Assembly (NCBI RefSeq): GCF_026420865.1 | Contig: NZ_JAPCWC010000005.1 | Location: 248,001-312,000, forward strand | Direction of reading: 5' to 3' | Length of the DNA: 64,000 nt | From: Novosphingobium clariflavum | GTDB lineage: Bacteria; Pseudomonadota; Alphaproteobacteria; Sphingomonadales; Sphingomonadaceae | Part shown: positions 40,533 to 49,417 of the stretch, piece after piece | How positions within the stretch are numbered: position 1 is the stretch's first letter | Layout: each line of letters starts with the position of its first letter | Notes under the pieces: generated by a model | Told to the model about the DNA's origin: nothing | The model's database searches: none | Seen by the model: only the letters and a program-made list of their open reading frames with translations | Position numbers and translations under genes: made by a program

Positions 40533-42809
40533 GTGACCACGCGTTTGACGTTCCGGGCGGGGCTGGCCGGCCTGCTGCTGGCGACGACCGCTTTCGCCCC
40601 TTGCGCCGTCTATGCCGCAGAGAACCAGAAGAGTGCGCCTGCCATGCAGAACAGCCTGACTTTCGAACGCGTCTTCGCCAGCCCCTCGCTCGACGGCCCG
40701 GCCCCGCGCGAGGTGAAGATCTCGCCCGACGGCCGCTGGCTGACCTTGCTGCGCAACCGCAGCGACGACCGCGAGCGCTACGACCTGTGGGGCTACGAGC
40801 GCGCAACCGGCGAATGGCGGATGCTGGTCGATTCGCTCAAGCTCGGCTCGGGGCGCGAGCTGTCCGAGGCCGAGAAGATGCAGCGCGAGCGCAAGCGCGT
40901 GGGCAGCCTCAAGGGCATCGTCAGCTACGGCTGGAGCAAGGACGGCAAGGCGATCCTCGTGCCGCTCGACGGCGATCTCTGGCTCGCCACCCTCGACGGT
41001 TCGGTGCGCCGCCTGACCGATTCGCCCGAGGACGAGCTCAACGCCGCGCTCAGCCCCAAGGGCCGCTACCTCTCGTTCGTGCGCGACCAGCGGCTCTATG
41101 TCGGCCCGCTCTCGGGCGTGGCGCCCAAGGCGGTGACGCCCGAGGAGCCCGCCAGGACCGTCCATTGGGGCGAGGCCGAATTCGTCGCGCAGGAGGAAAT
41201 GGACCGCTTCGCCGGCTACTGGTGGAGCCCGGAGGAAAGCCGCATCGCGGTCGAGCGGTTTGACGAGGCGCCGGTGGGCGTCGTCACTCGCGCCGCCATC
41301 GGCGCGGAGGGCACCAAGGTCTTCGAGCAGCGCTATCCCGCCGCCGGCACTCCCAACGCGCTGGTCTCGCTGCACCTGATGAACCCGGACGGGTCGGGAC
41401 TGGTCAAGGTCGACCTCGGCAGCGATCCCGACATCTACCTCGCCCGCGTCGACTGGGCGCCCGATGGCCGCACACTCTTTGTCCAGCGCGAGGACCGCGC
41501 GCAGAGCAAGATCGACATGCTCGCGGTCGATCCCGCGACCGGCAGGAGCCGCGTGCTGTTCACCGAGCATGCGCCCAGGGTCAGCCCCAATGGCACCTGG
41601 GTAAACCTTTCCAGCAATTACCGTTTCCTCAAGGACGGCAGCCTCGTCTGGTGGTCCGAGCGGGATGGCTTCGGCCACCTCTACCGGTTCAAGGACGGCA
41701 CGTTCAGCCAGCTCACCTCGGGCCGCTGGGTGGTCACCGGGCTGGTCGGCGTGGATGAGGCGAAGGGCCGCATCTATTTCACCGGCACGAAGGACAGCGT
41801 GCTGGCGCCGCAGCTCTACGCGCTCGATCTTGCGAGGCCCGCTGCGCCCGAGCGCCTGACCGACCCCGGCTTCGCCAACGCCGCCGTCGCCAGCGCGGAC
41901 GCGACGACGTTCTACGTCACCCGCTCGTCCTCCACGCAGCCCGCGCAGAGCTATGTCGCCGATGCCACCGGCAAGCGCCTCGCCTGGGTGGAAGAGAACC
42001 GCGTCGAGGGCACGCACCCTTACGCGCCCTATCTGGCCGCCCACCGCGAAACCACGTTCGGCACGATCAAGGCCGATGACGGCTCCGACCTGCACTGGCT
42101 GATGATCACGCCGAAGATGGAGCCGGGCAAGCACTACCCGGTGTTCTTCGAACACTACGGCGGCCCCCACGCGCAGACGGTCTCGAAGGGCTGGCTGGGC
42201 GCGCTGCCGCAGGCGATCGTGGCGAAGGGGTACATCTACTTCCGCCTCGACAACCGCGGCAGCGCCAATCGCGGCGTGGCGTTCGAAAGCCAGATCCGCA
42301 ATGCCATGGGCACGGTGGAAGTGGCCGACCAGCGCGCGGGCGCGAAGTACCTGAAGACGCTGCCCTTCGTCGATCCGGCCAAGATCGCGACCTATGGCTG
42401 GTCCTACGGCGGCTACATGACGCTGAAGATGCTGGAGAGCGATCCCGGCCTCTACGCGGCGGGGATCTCGGGCGCGCCGGTGACGAAGTGGGAACTCTAC
42501 GACACCAGCTATACCGAGCGTTACCTCGGCGATCCGCGCAAGCAGCCCGAGGTCTACCGCGCGGCGGATGCCATCGAGAACGCCCCGAAGATCGCCGATC
42601 CGCTGCTGCTGATGCACGGCATGGCCGACGACAACGTGGTGTTCGAGAACAGCACCGCGCTGATCGCGAAGATGCAGGCATCCTCCACCCAGTTCGAGAT
42701 GATGCTCTATCCGGGGCAGACCCATTCGGCGGTGCGCGGCAGCACCGCGCGGCACGTGTGGGAGACGATCTTCGCCTTCCTCGGCCGCCACGGCGTGAAG
42801 CCGGAGTGA
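40533..42809 (+). CDS. S9 family peptidase (dipeptidyl peptidase IV-like)
   Basis: Secreted serine peptidase of 758 residues releasing N-terminal dipeptides. The GTG at 40533 follows GGAGAG and starts a signal peptide (TTRLTFRAGLAGLLLATTAF, cleavage near YAA). The N-terminal beta-propeller (DPPIV N domain, about residues 60-500) contains the EEMDRFAGYWWSPE region that binds the substrate amino terminus; the C-terminal alpha/beta hydrolase has the nucleophile GWSYGGYM near residue 625, an aspartate in MHGMADDNV near residue 700 and a histidine in YPGQTHSAV near residue 732. Periplasmic or surface location is expected. Confidence 0.95.
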   Translation: MTTRLTFRAGLAGLLLATTAFAPCAVYAAENQKSAPAMQNSLTFERVFASPSLDGPAPREVKISPDGRWLTLLRNRSDDRERYDLWGYERATGEWRMLVDSLKLGSGRELSEAEKMQRERKRVGSLKGIVSYGWSKDGKAILVPLDGDLWLATLDGSVRRLTDSPEDELNAALSPKGRYLSFVRDQRLYVGPLSGVAPKAVTPEEPARTVHWGEAEFVAQEEMDRFAGYWWSPEESRIAVERFDEAPVGVVTRAAIGAEGTKVFEQRYPAAGTPNALVSLHLMNPDGSGLVKVDLGSDPDIYLARVDWAPDGRTLFVQREDRAQSKIDMLAVDPATGRSRVLFTEHAPRVSPNGTWVNLSSNYRFLKDGSLVWWSERDGFGHLYRFKDGTFSQLTSGRWVVTGLVGVDEAKGRIYFTGTKDSVLAPQLYALDLARPAAPERLTDPGFANAAVASADATTFYVTRSSSTQPAQSYVADATGKRLAWVEENRVEGTHPYAPYLAAHRETTFGTIKADDGSDLHWLMITPKMEPGKHYPVFFEHYGGPHAQTVSKGWLGALPQAIVAKGYIYFRLDNRGSANRGVAFESQIRNAMGTVEVADQRAGAKYLKTLPFVDPAKIATYGWSYGGYMTLKMLESDPGLYAAGISGAPVTKWELYDTSYTERYLGDPRKQPEVYRAADAIENAPKIADPLLLMHGMADDNVVFENSTALIAKMQASSTQFEMMLYPGQTHSAVRGSTARHVWETIFAFLGRHGVKPE

Positions 42810-42817
42810 GCCCTGAC

Positions 42818-42849
42818 GTCCGCACGCCTCCTGCGGGATGCGTGCGGAC
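42818..42849 (+). terminator. Hairpin terminator after the S9 peptidase
   Basis: GTCCGCACGC (42818-42827) pairs with GCGTGCGGAC (42840-42849), 9 bp past the stop codon, followed by TTCATGCTCTT. The T run is short. Confidence 0.55.
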
Positions 42850-42983
42850 TTCATGCTCTTGTCCGATCACCGCGCTACATTGCGGACACCTAAGGGTTAT
42901 TGCGCGGAACCACGCTTCTGATAGGGGATTCGCGACCCCGGACGGGACCGGGGCAAACACTGCAAGGACGCAGGCACGGGGCA

Positions 42984-44573
42984 ATGGTCAAGGAAGACAT
43001 CGGTCTGGCGGCGGACGCGCGCACCTATCGTGCCTTCCTGAGCTATAGCCACGCCGACGAGCATTTTGCCCGCAAGCTGCACCGCTGGCTCGAATCCTAC
43101 CGCATTCCGGCACGGCTGGTCGGCACGCAGACCCCGCTGGGCACGGTCCCGCCGCGCCTCACCCCGATCTTCCGCGACCGCGCCGAGCTGCCCGCCGCCA
43201 CCAGCCTCGACCGCGAGGTGCGCCAGGCGCTGTCGCAGTCCGAGGCGCTGCTGGTGCTGTGTTCGCCCGCCGCCCGCGTCTCGCGCTGGGTGGGCGCCGA
43301 GATCGCGCTGTTCCGCAGCCTCCACCCGACCCGCCCGATCATCGCCGCGCTGGTGGAAGGCGAGCCCGAGCACAGTTTTCCCGATGCCCTGCTCGAAGCC
43401 GATGCCGACGGCGTCGTGCACGAACCCATCGCCGCCGATTTCCGGGGCGATGCCGACGGGCCGAAGCTGGCCCGCCTGAAAATCGTCGCGGGCTTGTCGG
43501 GTGTCGCTCTAGACCAGATAATTCAACGCGATGCGCAAAGACAATTGCGCCGCGTGATCGCCATCACGCTGCTGACCGTGCTGCTTACGCTATCCATGGC
43601 GCTCATGCTGGTCTTTGCGCTGCGCGCGCAGATGGAAGCCCAGCGCCAGCGCCAGCAGGCAGAAGGACTGATCGAATTCATGCTGACGGACCTGCGGCAG
43701 AAACTGGAAGGCGTGGGCCGCCTCGACGTGCTGCAGACGGTCAACCAGCGTGCGCTGGGCTATTATGCCGACCAGCCCGATCTCAAGGATCTGCCGGCGG
43801 CCTCGCTCGACCGGCGCGCGCGCATTCTCCACGCCATGGGCGAGGACGATCACAAGCGCGGCGACGTGGCAGGGGCGCTGGCCAAGTTCAACGAGGCCCA
43901 CCGTGTCACCGGGGCGCTGCTCGACGCCGACCCCGAGGATCCCGAGCGGGTCTTTGCCCATGCCCAGAGCGAGTACTGGCTCGGCTACGTCGACTTCATC
44001 CGCTATCGCTACGCGGCGGCGCTGCCGCGTTTCGAGGCCTATCGCGATCTGGCCCGGCGCCTCGTCCAGCTGCGCCCCGGCAACCGCGAATACTGGCGCG
44101 AGCTGGGCTATGCCCAGGGCAACATCTGTTCGCTGGCCGTCGCCGACGCCGGACACAAGGGGCCACAGGCCGGGCTCGGCGAATGCCGCCGCGCGCTCGA
44201 GACGATGCAGAAGGTCGACAGCATGAAGCCCGGCGATTCTGGCGTGCGCGAAGACATCGCCAACCGCCACGGCTGGCTGGCCGATGCCCTGCGCGCCGAG
44301 GGCCGCGACCGTGAGGCGCTGGAACAGCGCGGCGCGCAGGCGGCAATCGTGCAGGAACTGCTGCGCGAGGATCCGAAGAACGTCAGCTACCTGGTGGACT
44401 GGATGCTGGTGCGCTACTCGACCTCGGAGCTGCTGCGGGCGCTGGGCGAGGGCAAGCGCGCGGAGGCGATGCGGCTGGAGGCTCTTGCCGACGTCGATCG
44501 GCTGATCGCGTCCGATCCGGAAAACAATGACTGGCGCGTCTGGCGGCGCAAGTTCGGCGGTCCGCCGAGCTGA
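42984..44573 (+). CDS. TIR-domain transmembrane protein with C-terminal TPR-like region
   Basis: A 529-residue protein. The N-terminal TIR domain (about residues 14-150) starts YRAFLSYSHADEHFARKL and has the S-x-W-x-x-x-E pattern as SRWVGAEI (W102, E106), where the glutamate is the catalytic residue in TIR NADases. One membrane segment follows near residues 190-212 (VIAITLLTVLLTLSMALMLV), then a helical, TPR-like region (about 240-510). With one segment the TIR and TPR parts would lie on opposite sides of the membrane. The ATG at 42984 is the natural start; the GGACG/GGGGC upstream is a weak ribosome site. First of a three-gene rightward cassette. Function unknown; TIR enzymes often consume NAD or make nucleotide signals in immunity. 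Confidence 0.88.
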   Translation: MVKEDIGLAADARTYRAFLSYSHADEHFARKLHRWLESYRIPARLVGTQTPLGTVPPRLTPIFRDRAELPAATSLDREVRQALSQSEALLVLCSPAARVSRWVGAEIALFRSLHPTRPIIAALVEGEPEHSFPDALLEADADGVVHEPIAADFRGDADGPKLARLKIVAGLSGVALDQIIQRDAQRQLRRVIAITLLTVLLTLSMALMLVFALRAQMEAQRQRQQAEGLIEFMLTDLRQKLEGVGRLDVLQTVNQRALGYYADQPDLKDLPAASLDRRARILHAMGEDDHKRGDVAGALAKFNEAHRVTGALLDADPEDPERVFAHAQSEYWLGYVDFIRYRYAAALPRFEAYRDLARRLVQLRPGNREYWRELGYAQGNICSLAVADAGHKGPQAGLGECRRALETMQKVDSMKPGDSGVREDIANRHGWLADALRAEGRDREALEQRGAQAAIVQELLREDPKNVSYLVDWMLVRYSTSELLRALGEGKRAEAMRLEALADVDRLIASDPENNDWRVWRRKFGGPPS

Positions 44574-44593
44574 ATTCCACGAAGGGGAAACTC

Positions 44594-45085
44594 ATGTCGA
44601 CTCTTGACTACACCCAATACGGCCTCGCACCCTGGCTCGTCACCGAGGACAAGAGCGAGGACTGGAACGCGACCGCACCGATCATCTTCAACGTGGTGCT
44701 GGGCACCAACGGCCAGTCGGTGGTGCTGGAATACCAGCTGCCGGACTATCCGGACCAGAACTATATCCCGGTGACCTGCAACTCGACCATCCAGATCAAC
44801 CTGGTCAGCGAGCAGCTGTTCTTTTCGAAGGAATTCGACGGCATCACCACCAAGGAGCCGCTCTCCTCGTTCTACGGCGGTGTCGAGTACTGCAACTACG
44901 ACAAGGAGTTCGGCCGCTACAAGACGGTGCTGTTCAAGGCGCGCTTCAACAAGGGCGGCAAGCTGGGGACCTGCCACCGCTTCAACGTCAACGTCGATCT
45001 CCTGCAATATACCTCGGCGGGCGAGCCGACCTGGATCGGTCTTGCCATCGATCCCGACATCAAGAACCCGCCCCCGCAGGACTGA
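44594..45085 (+). CDS. Hypothetical beta-rich protein between TIR and TPR genes
   Basis: A 163-residue, acidic, aromatic-rich protein with no membrane segment or signal peptide. It opens MSTLDYTQYGLAPWLVTEDK and has several probable beta-strands (IIFNVVLG, QSVVLEYQLP, TIQINLV, VLFKARFN, CHRFNVNVDLLQY). I do not recognise the family with confidence. AAGGGGAAACTC precedes the ATG, 20 bp after the TIR gene, and the next gene follows 70 bp later, so the three are probably one operon. Its base composition is a little lower in GC than its neighbours. It could be an adaptor or sensor for the TIR protein. Confidence 0.75.
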   Translation: MSTLDYTQYGLAPWLVTEDKSEDWNATAPIIFNVVLGTNGQSVVLEYQLPDYPDQNYIPVTCNSTIQINLVSEQLFFSKEFDGITTKEPLSSFYGGVEYCNYDKEFGRYKTVLFKARFNKGGKLGTCHRFNVNVDLLQYTSAGEPTWIGLAIDPDIKNPPPQD

Positions 45086-45155
45086 AACGGCGATCCGGGC
45101 TGCTGTTCCGGATCCCGCCGACCCCTCTGGTACGCAGATAGAACGAGTAGAGCCC

Positions 45156-46631
45156 GTGACCCTTCCTCTTCTTGCCCGCATCCGGCAGATTGCGCGCTCC
45201 GGCGACGTGCTGCGGGCGTGGCGGCTGTTCGAAGGGGCCGGGCTGCTCGAATCGCGCGATGCCGGTGCGCTCAGCCTCAAGGGGCGGCTGCTCAAGGATC
45301 GCGGCCTCGGGGCCGCGGGGCCCGAGCGCGGCGAATTGCTGGAGCAGGCCCAGGAGGCCTACCTGCAGGCGGCGGGTGGCCGCCGCGCGACGTATCCGCT
45401 GATCAACGCCGCCACCATCGCCCTGCTCAACGGCAAGCCGGCCGAAGCCCAGGGGCTCGCTAGGCAAGTGCTCGAAGTGCTGGAAAGCGGCGAGCATGAG
45501 CCGGAAACCCGTTACTGGCTGGGCGCAACGGCGGCGGAGGCGCGGCTGCTGCTGGGCGATGCCCGCGGCGCCCGGATCGCGCTCGAGCAGGCGGTCAAGG
45601 CCGCGCCCGACGCCTGGGAGGACCAGGCCGCCACCTTGCGGCAGTTCCAGCAGGTCCTCGAATGGACCGGCGCCCCGTTCGGCCTGTTCGACCATCTGCG
45701 CCCGCCCGCCAGCCTCTATTTCAGCGGCATCATCGGCCTGCCGACGGACATCGCCCGGCTGCGCCAGGAAATCGCGACCCTGCTCGACCGGGTGCGTCCG
45801 GGCGCGGTGTTTGGCGCGCTGGCGGCGGGGTCCGACATCGTCATCGCGGAACTGGCACTGGCGGCAGGGGCACAGCTTCATGTGGTGCTGCCGACTGCCA
45901 TCGAGGCGTTTCGCGCGGTCTCGGTCGAACAGTTCGGCGGCGACTGGCCGGAGCGGTTCGACCGGCTGATCGAGGCGGCCGAATCGGTGGAAGTGCTGTC
46001 CGGGCCGGGGCGGCTCTCGGGCGCGGCGATCCATCTCGGGGCGCAAGTGGCGATGGGGCTGGCGATCCGCCGCGCCCGCGTGCTGGCGACCAGCGCGGTG
46101 GCCTATCACGTCGGCCGGGCGTTCAACGAGCAGTCGGCGGCCGAAGTCGAATGGCGGCGGCAGGGCCGGCAGTTCCACGAACTGGTGCTCGACCAGATCC
46201 CGCCGACCCGGGGCGAGGAACTCGATCCCGGCGTCAACCGCGCGGTCCTGGCGATGCAGGGGCCGGTGCCTGACTATTGCGACCTGACGTTCGTGACCCG
46301 CACGGCGGTGCACGAGGGCTTTTCGCTGTTGCAGTTCGACGATCCGGTCGCGGCGATGGACCAGGGCGCGGCCATCCTGCGGCTGGCGCCGGAAAGCCGG
46401 CTGGGGCTGGACTATGCGCCCTTCGCGCCGGGGCAGGACCTGGTCGAGATCGGCAGCGCCGCCATCATGCTGGCCCGCGCCACCACCGAGGGCAGCATCT
46501 GCGCGCACTGGCCGCAGATCGCGGTGCTGGAACTGCTGGCGCCGCGCTACCGCTTCGAGACGGCGGGCGAGATCGTGACCGTGCGCGGCGATTTCCCGAT
46601 CGGCCTGTTCTGTCTCGATTCGCAGGGCTGA
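45156..46631 (+). CDS. TPR protein with SLOG/TPR-S-like Rossmannoid domain and degenerate class III cyclase-like domain
   Basis: A 491-residue soluble protein. Residues 1-170 are helical TPR-like repeats. Residues about 185-270 form a Rossmannoid domain: FSGIIGLP at the first strand, a glycine/acidic FGALAAGSDIVIAE near residue 219, then QLHVVLP and WPERFDRLI. I judge this similar to SLOG-like nucleotide-binding modules found with TPRs in bacterial signalling proteins. From about residue 385 the sequence follows the second half of class III nucleotidyl cyclases (FSLLQFDDPVAAMDQ, SRLGLDYAP, TTEGSICAHW, GEIVTVRGDFPIGLF), but the metal-binding strand is missing, so it is probably inactive. The GTG start at 45156 has a weak ribosome site (GAACGAG). 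Third gene of the TIR cassette. Confidence 0.78.
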   Translation: MTLPLLARIRQIARSGDVLRAWRLFEGAGLLESRDAGALSLKGRLLKDRGLGAAGPERGELLEQAQEAYLQAAGGRRATYPLINAATIALLNGKPAEAQGLARQVLEVLESGEHEPETRYWLGATAAEARLLLGDARGARIALEQAVKAAPDAWEDQAATLRQFQQVLEWTGAPFGLFDHLRPPASLYFSGIIGLPTDIARLRQEIATLLDRVRPGAVFGALAAGSDIVIAELALAAGAQLHVVLPTAIEAFRAVSVEQFGGDWPERFDRLIEAAESVEVLSGPGRLSGAAIHLGAQVAMGLAIRRARVLATSAVAYHVGRAFNEQSAAEVEWRRQGRQFHELVLDQIPPTRGEELDPGVNRAVLAMQGPVPDYCDLTFVTRTAVHEGFSLLQFDDPVAAMDQGAAILRLAPESRLGLDYAPFAPGQDLVEIGSAAIMLARATTEGSICAHWPQIAVLELLAPRYRFETAGEIVTVRGDFPIGLFCLDSQG

Positions 46632-46643
46632 GGCGAATTGGAA

Positions 46644-46681
46644 CGTTTTCCAATCAGGTGGAATCACCTGATTGGAAAACG
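46644..46681. repeat. Palindromic repeat, copy A
   Basis: CGTTTTCCAATCAGGTG (46644-46660) and CACCTGATTGGAAAACG (46665-46681) form a perfect 17-bp stem with a GAAT loop, just after the TIR cassette. The right arm plus the following CTCTA matches 21 of 22 bases at 55431-55452, so it is a dispersed element rather than only a terminator. Confidence 0.8.
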
Positions 46682-46746
46682 CTCTAGGCCGGAGAGGCGC
46701 TCTCCGCCCCGAAGATGCCGATGACGGGCCGGCCGCCATCCGCCCT

Positions 46747-47414
46747 TCAGCTGATCAGCTCGCGCAGCATGCGGGGCGCCAGGATCACCAGTTCGCGTTC
46801 GTCACGGCTGATGACGCCGCGGCGGATCAGCGCGGCGATCGCGCGCGAGGCGGTTTCGCGCGTGGTATTGGCGCAGAGCGCCAGCATGGTGACCTTGGGG
46901 GGCGGGGCGATGCGGTCGGCCTCGCCGGCCAGCGCCAGCAGTTCGGCATAGACCCGCCCCGCCGCGGTATAGGTGGTGCGGGCCATCATCCGGTCGAGCG
47001 CGCGGTCGAGCTGGCGCGCGAGCAGGCGGGCCATGCCCGCGCCGATCTGCGCGTCGGTGGCGACCAGCGCGGCGATCCGGCGGGCTTCGGCGCGCAGCAG
47101 CACCGTGTCCAGCAGCGTGGCGATCTCGGCGCGGTGGACGGTCGGGCTGGGGTAGGCGCCGAAGAATTCGCGGGGCCATACTGGGCCAGCTGCTGGCGCT
47201 GCCCTTCCACGCCGTAAGCCTCGATGCGCACGCCGCCCTCGATCACCAGCCAGCAGTCGTGCGACTCCTCGCCCTGGCGTGCGAGTACGTCCCGCGCCGC
47301 CAGCCGCTGCACCGCCAGTATCTTGCCCAGCGCTTCCGCGGGAGCGCGGTCGCACCGGAAGATGGTTGCGATGAATTCGATCTTCTCGTCGGAATCCAAA
47401 ACCTGACGCCCCAT
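46747..47414 (-). pseudogene. Crp/Fnr-family regulator, frameshifted
   Basis: The N-terminal cyclic-nucleotide-binding-like domain (start MGRQVLDSDEKIEF, through QRQQLAQYGP) and the rest (EFFGAYPSPTVHRAEI onward, ending in the helix-turn-helix CANTTRETASRAIAALIRRG) are complete but in two different frames. They meet near 47170-47178, where relatives would read GPGEFFGAYP. The total span is 668 bp, one base short of a multiple of three, so a single-base deletion explains it. No FNR-type cysteine cluster is seen at the N-terminus. Either a recent lesion or a sequence error; if intact it would give about 222 residues. Confidence 0.85.
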
Positions 47415-47660
47415 GCCCGCGCGCGCCGAGGCACCGTCGATGCCTCGAAACGCAAGGAGGCGCTTAACCGATTTCTACCGTGCTGCGGAAGAGCCAAGGC
47501 GAACTAAGCGGCTGTTCCGCAATGTTCGGCCGGGGCGGATCGGTCCTGCGATGGGGGCGCCCCCGCCGCCGTCACCGCCGCCGTCCCCGCCGCCGTCATG
47601 GGCGCCGGACATGCCGGTGACGGCGCTTTATCCTGACGCCGGTGGCGGGGGCGATTCTCT
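47415..47660. other. Non-coding stretch before the candidate small RNA
   Basis: Upstream of the leftward Crp/Fnr gene. No convincing gene. It holds three imperfect copies of a 12-bp unit CCGCCGCCGTC(A/C) at 47563-47598 and should carry the promoter of the regulator and possibly one for the RNA that ends near 47790. Confidence 0.5.
47563..47598. repeat. 12-bp tandem repeat, three units
   Basis: Units at 47563-47574, 47575-47586 and 47587-47598 are CCGCCGCCGTC followed by A, C and A. A simple-sequence array in non-coding DNA. Confidence 0.7.
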
Positions 47661-47795
47661 TGCCTGCGTGATCTTGGTCACGCGGAAACGCTTTGGAGAG
47701 GCGTAGCAAGGCCTTGCGACCCGAAGGCGGCTCTGAAAGGAGCAGCCAGATTCCTAAGCCCGGAAACCTCGTGTTTCCGGGCTTCTTTTCGCGCC
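47661..47795 (+). ncRNA. Candidate structured small RNA with its own terminator
   Basis: Successive hairpins on the plus strand: GCGTGA/TCACGC (47666-47683), the palindrome GCAAGGCCTTGC (47706-47717), GGC-GCTCT/GGAGC-GCC with one G-A mismatch and a GAAA loop (47726-47747), and a final terminator stem. No plus-strand gene ends within 1 kb upstream and both flanking genes run leftward, so the terminator must close an independent transcript. No known RNA family is recognised. Ends, promoter and expression are unproven. Confidence 0.5.
47756..47789 (+). terminator. Strong rho-independent terminator (orphan)
   Basis: AAGCCCGGAAAC (47756-47767) and GTTTCCGGGCTT (47773-47784) are a perfect 12-bp stem with a CTCGT loop followed by CTTTT. 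The T run is only on the plus strand. Confidence 0.85.
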
Positions 47796-47826
47796 GCGCG
47801 GGACGGCTACCCGCCCCGCGCCTTCC

Positions 47827-49068
<1,242 letters not shown>

Positions 49069-49417
49069 GAGGGGTTCCGTTCGGGCAACTTCATCTCTCC
49101 GTCAATTTCAGGAATGGAACAATCTTGCTTGGAAAGCGTGTCTCATGGCATTCGGCGCAAAGGGCAAGAGCGAATGCGGCTTCCGCCCATTGATGATGCA
49201 TTTTCATGACAGCAATCACCGGCAGGTATCTATCCGTGCCGGGATCAAGCTGTTAGTCCCCTGAGTCTCGAAATCACATAGGGTCGGCCGGTCCACTTTT
49301 TTCGCGCATCGCGCATTCCTGGCTGCGGACCCTCAACGAAAACATCACTGGGGACAGGCGATCTGGCCGGCGAGCCTTGCGCGAAAGCGCAGGGCCGCCC
49401 GGCGTTTGGAGTATTCG
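49069..49417. other. Divergent intergenic region before the RND pump
   Basis: No gene is seen. It separates the leftward reductase from the rightward efflux operon and should carry both promoters. I could not pick out a convincing operator. GGAG at 49408-49411 is the ribosome site of the pump gene. Confidence 0.6.

Noticed and set aside
47563..47598. Tandem 12-bp units as a CRISPR or iteron array
   Set aside because: Only three contiguous units of simple GC-rich sequence with no spacers and no replication gene nearby.
47413..47706. A 97-codon plus-strand frame with a proline-rich middle
   Set aside because: It begins inside the reverse-strand regulator, is low complexity, has no ribosome site, and overlaps the hairpins of the candidate RNA.
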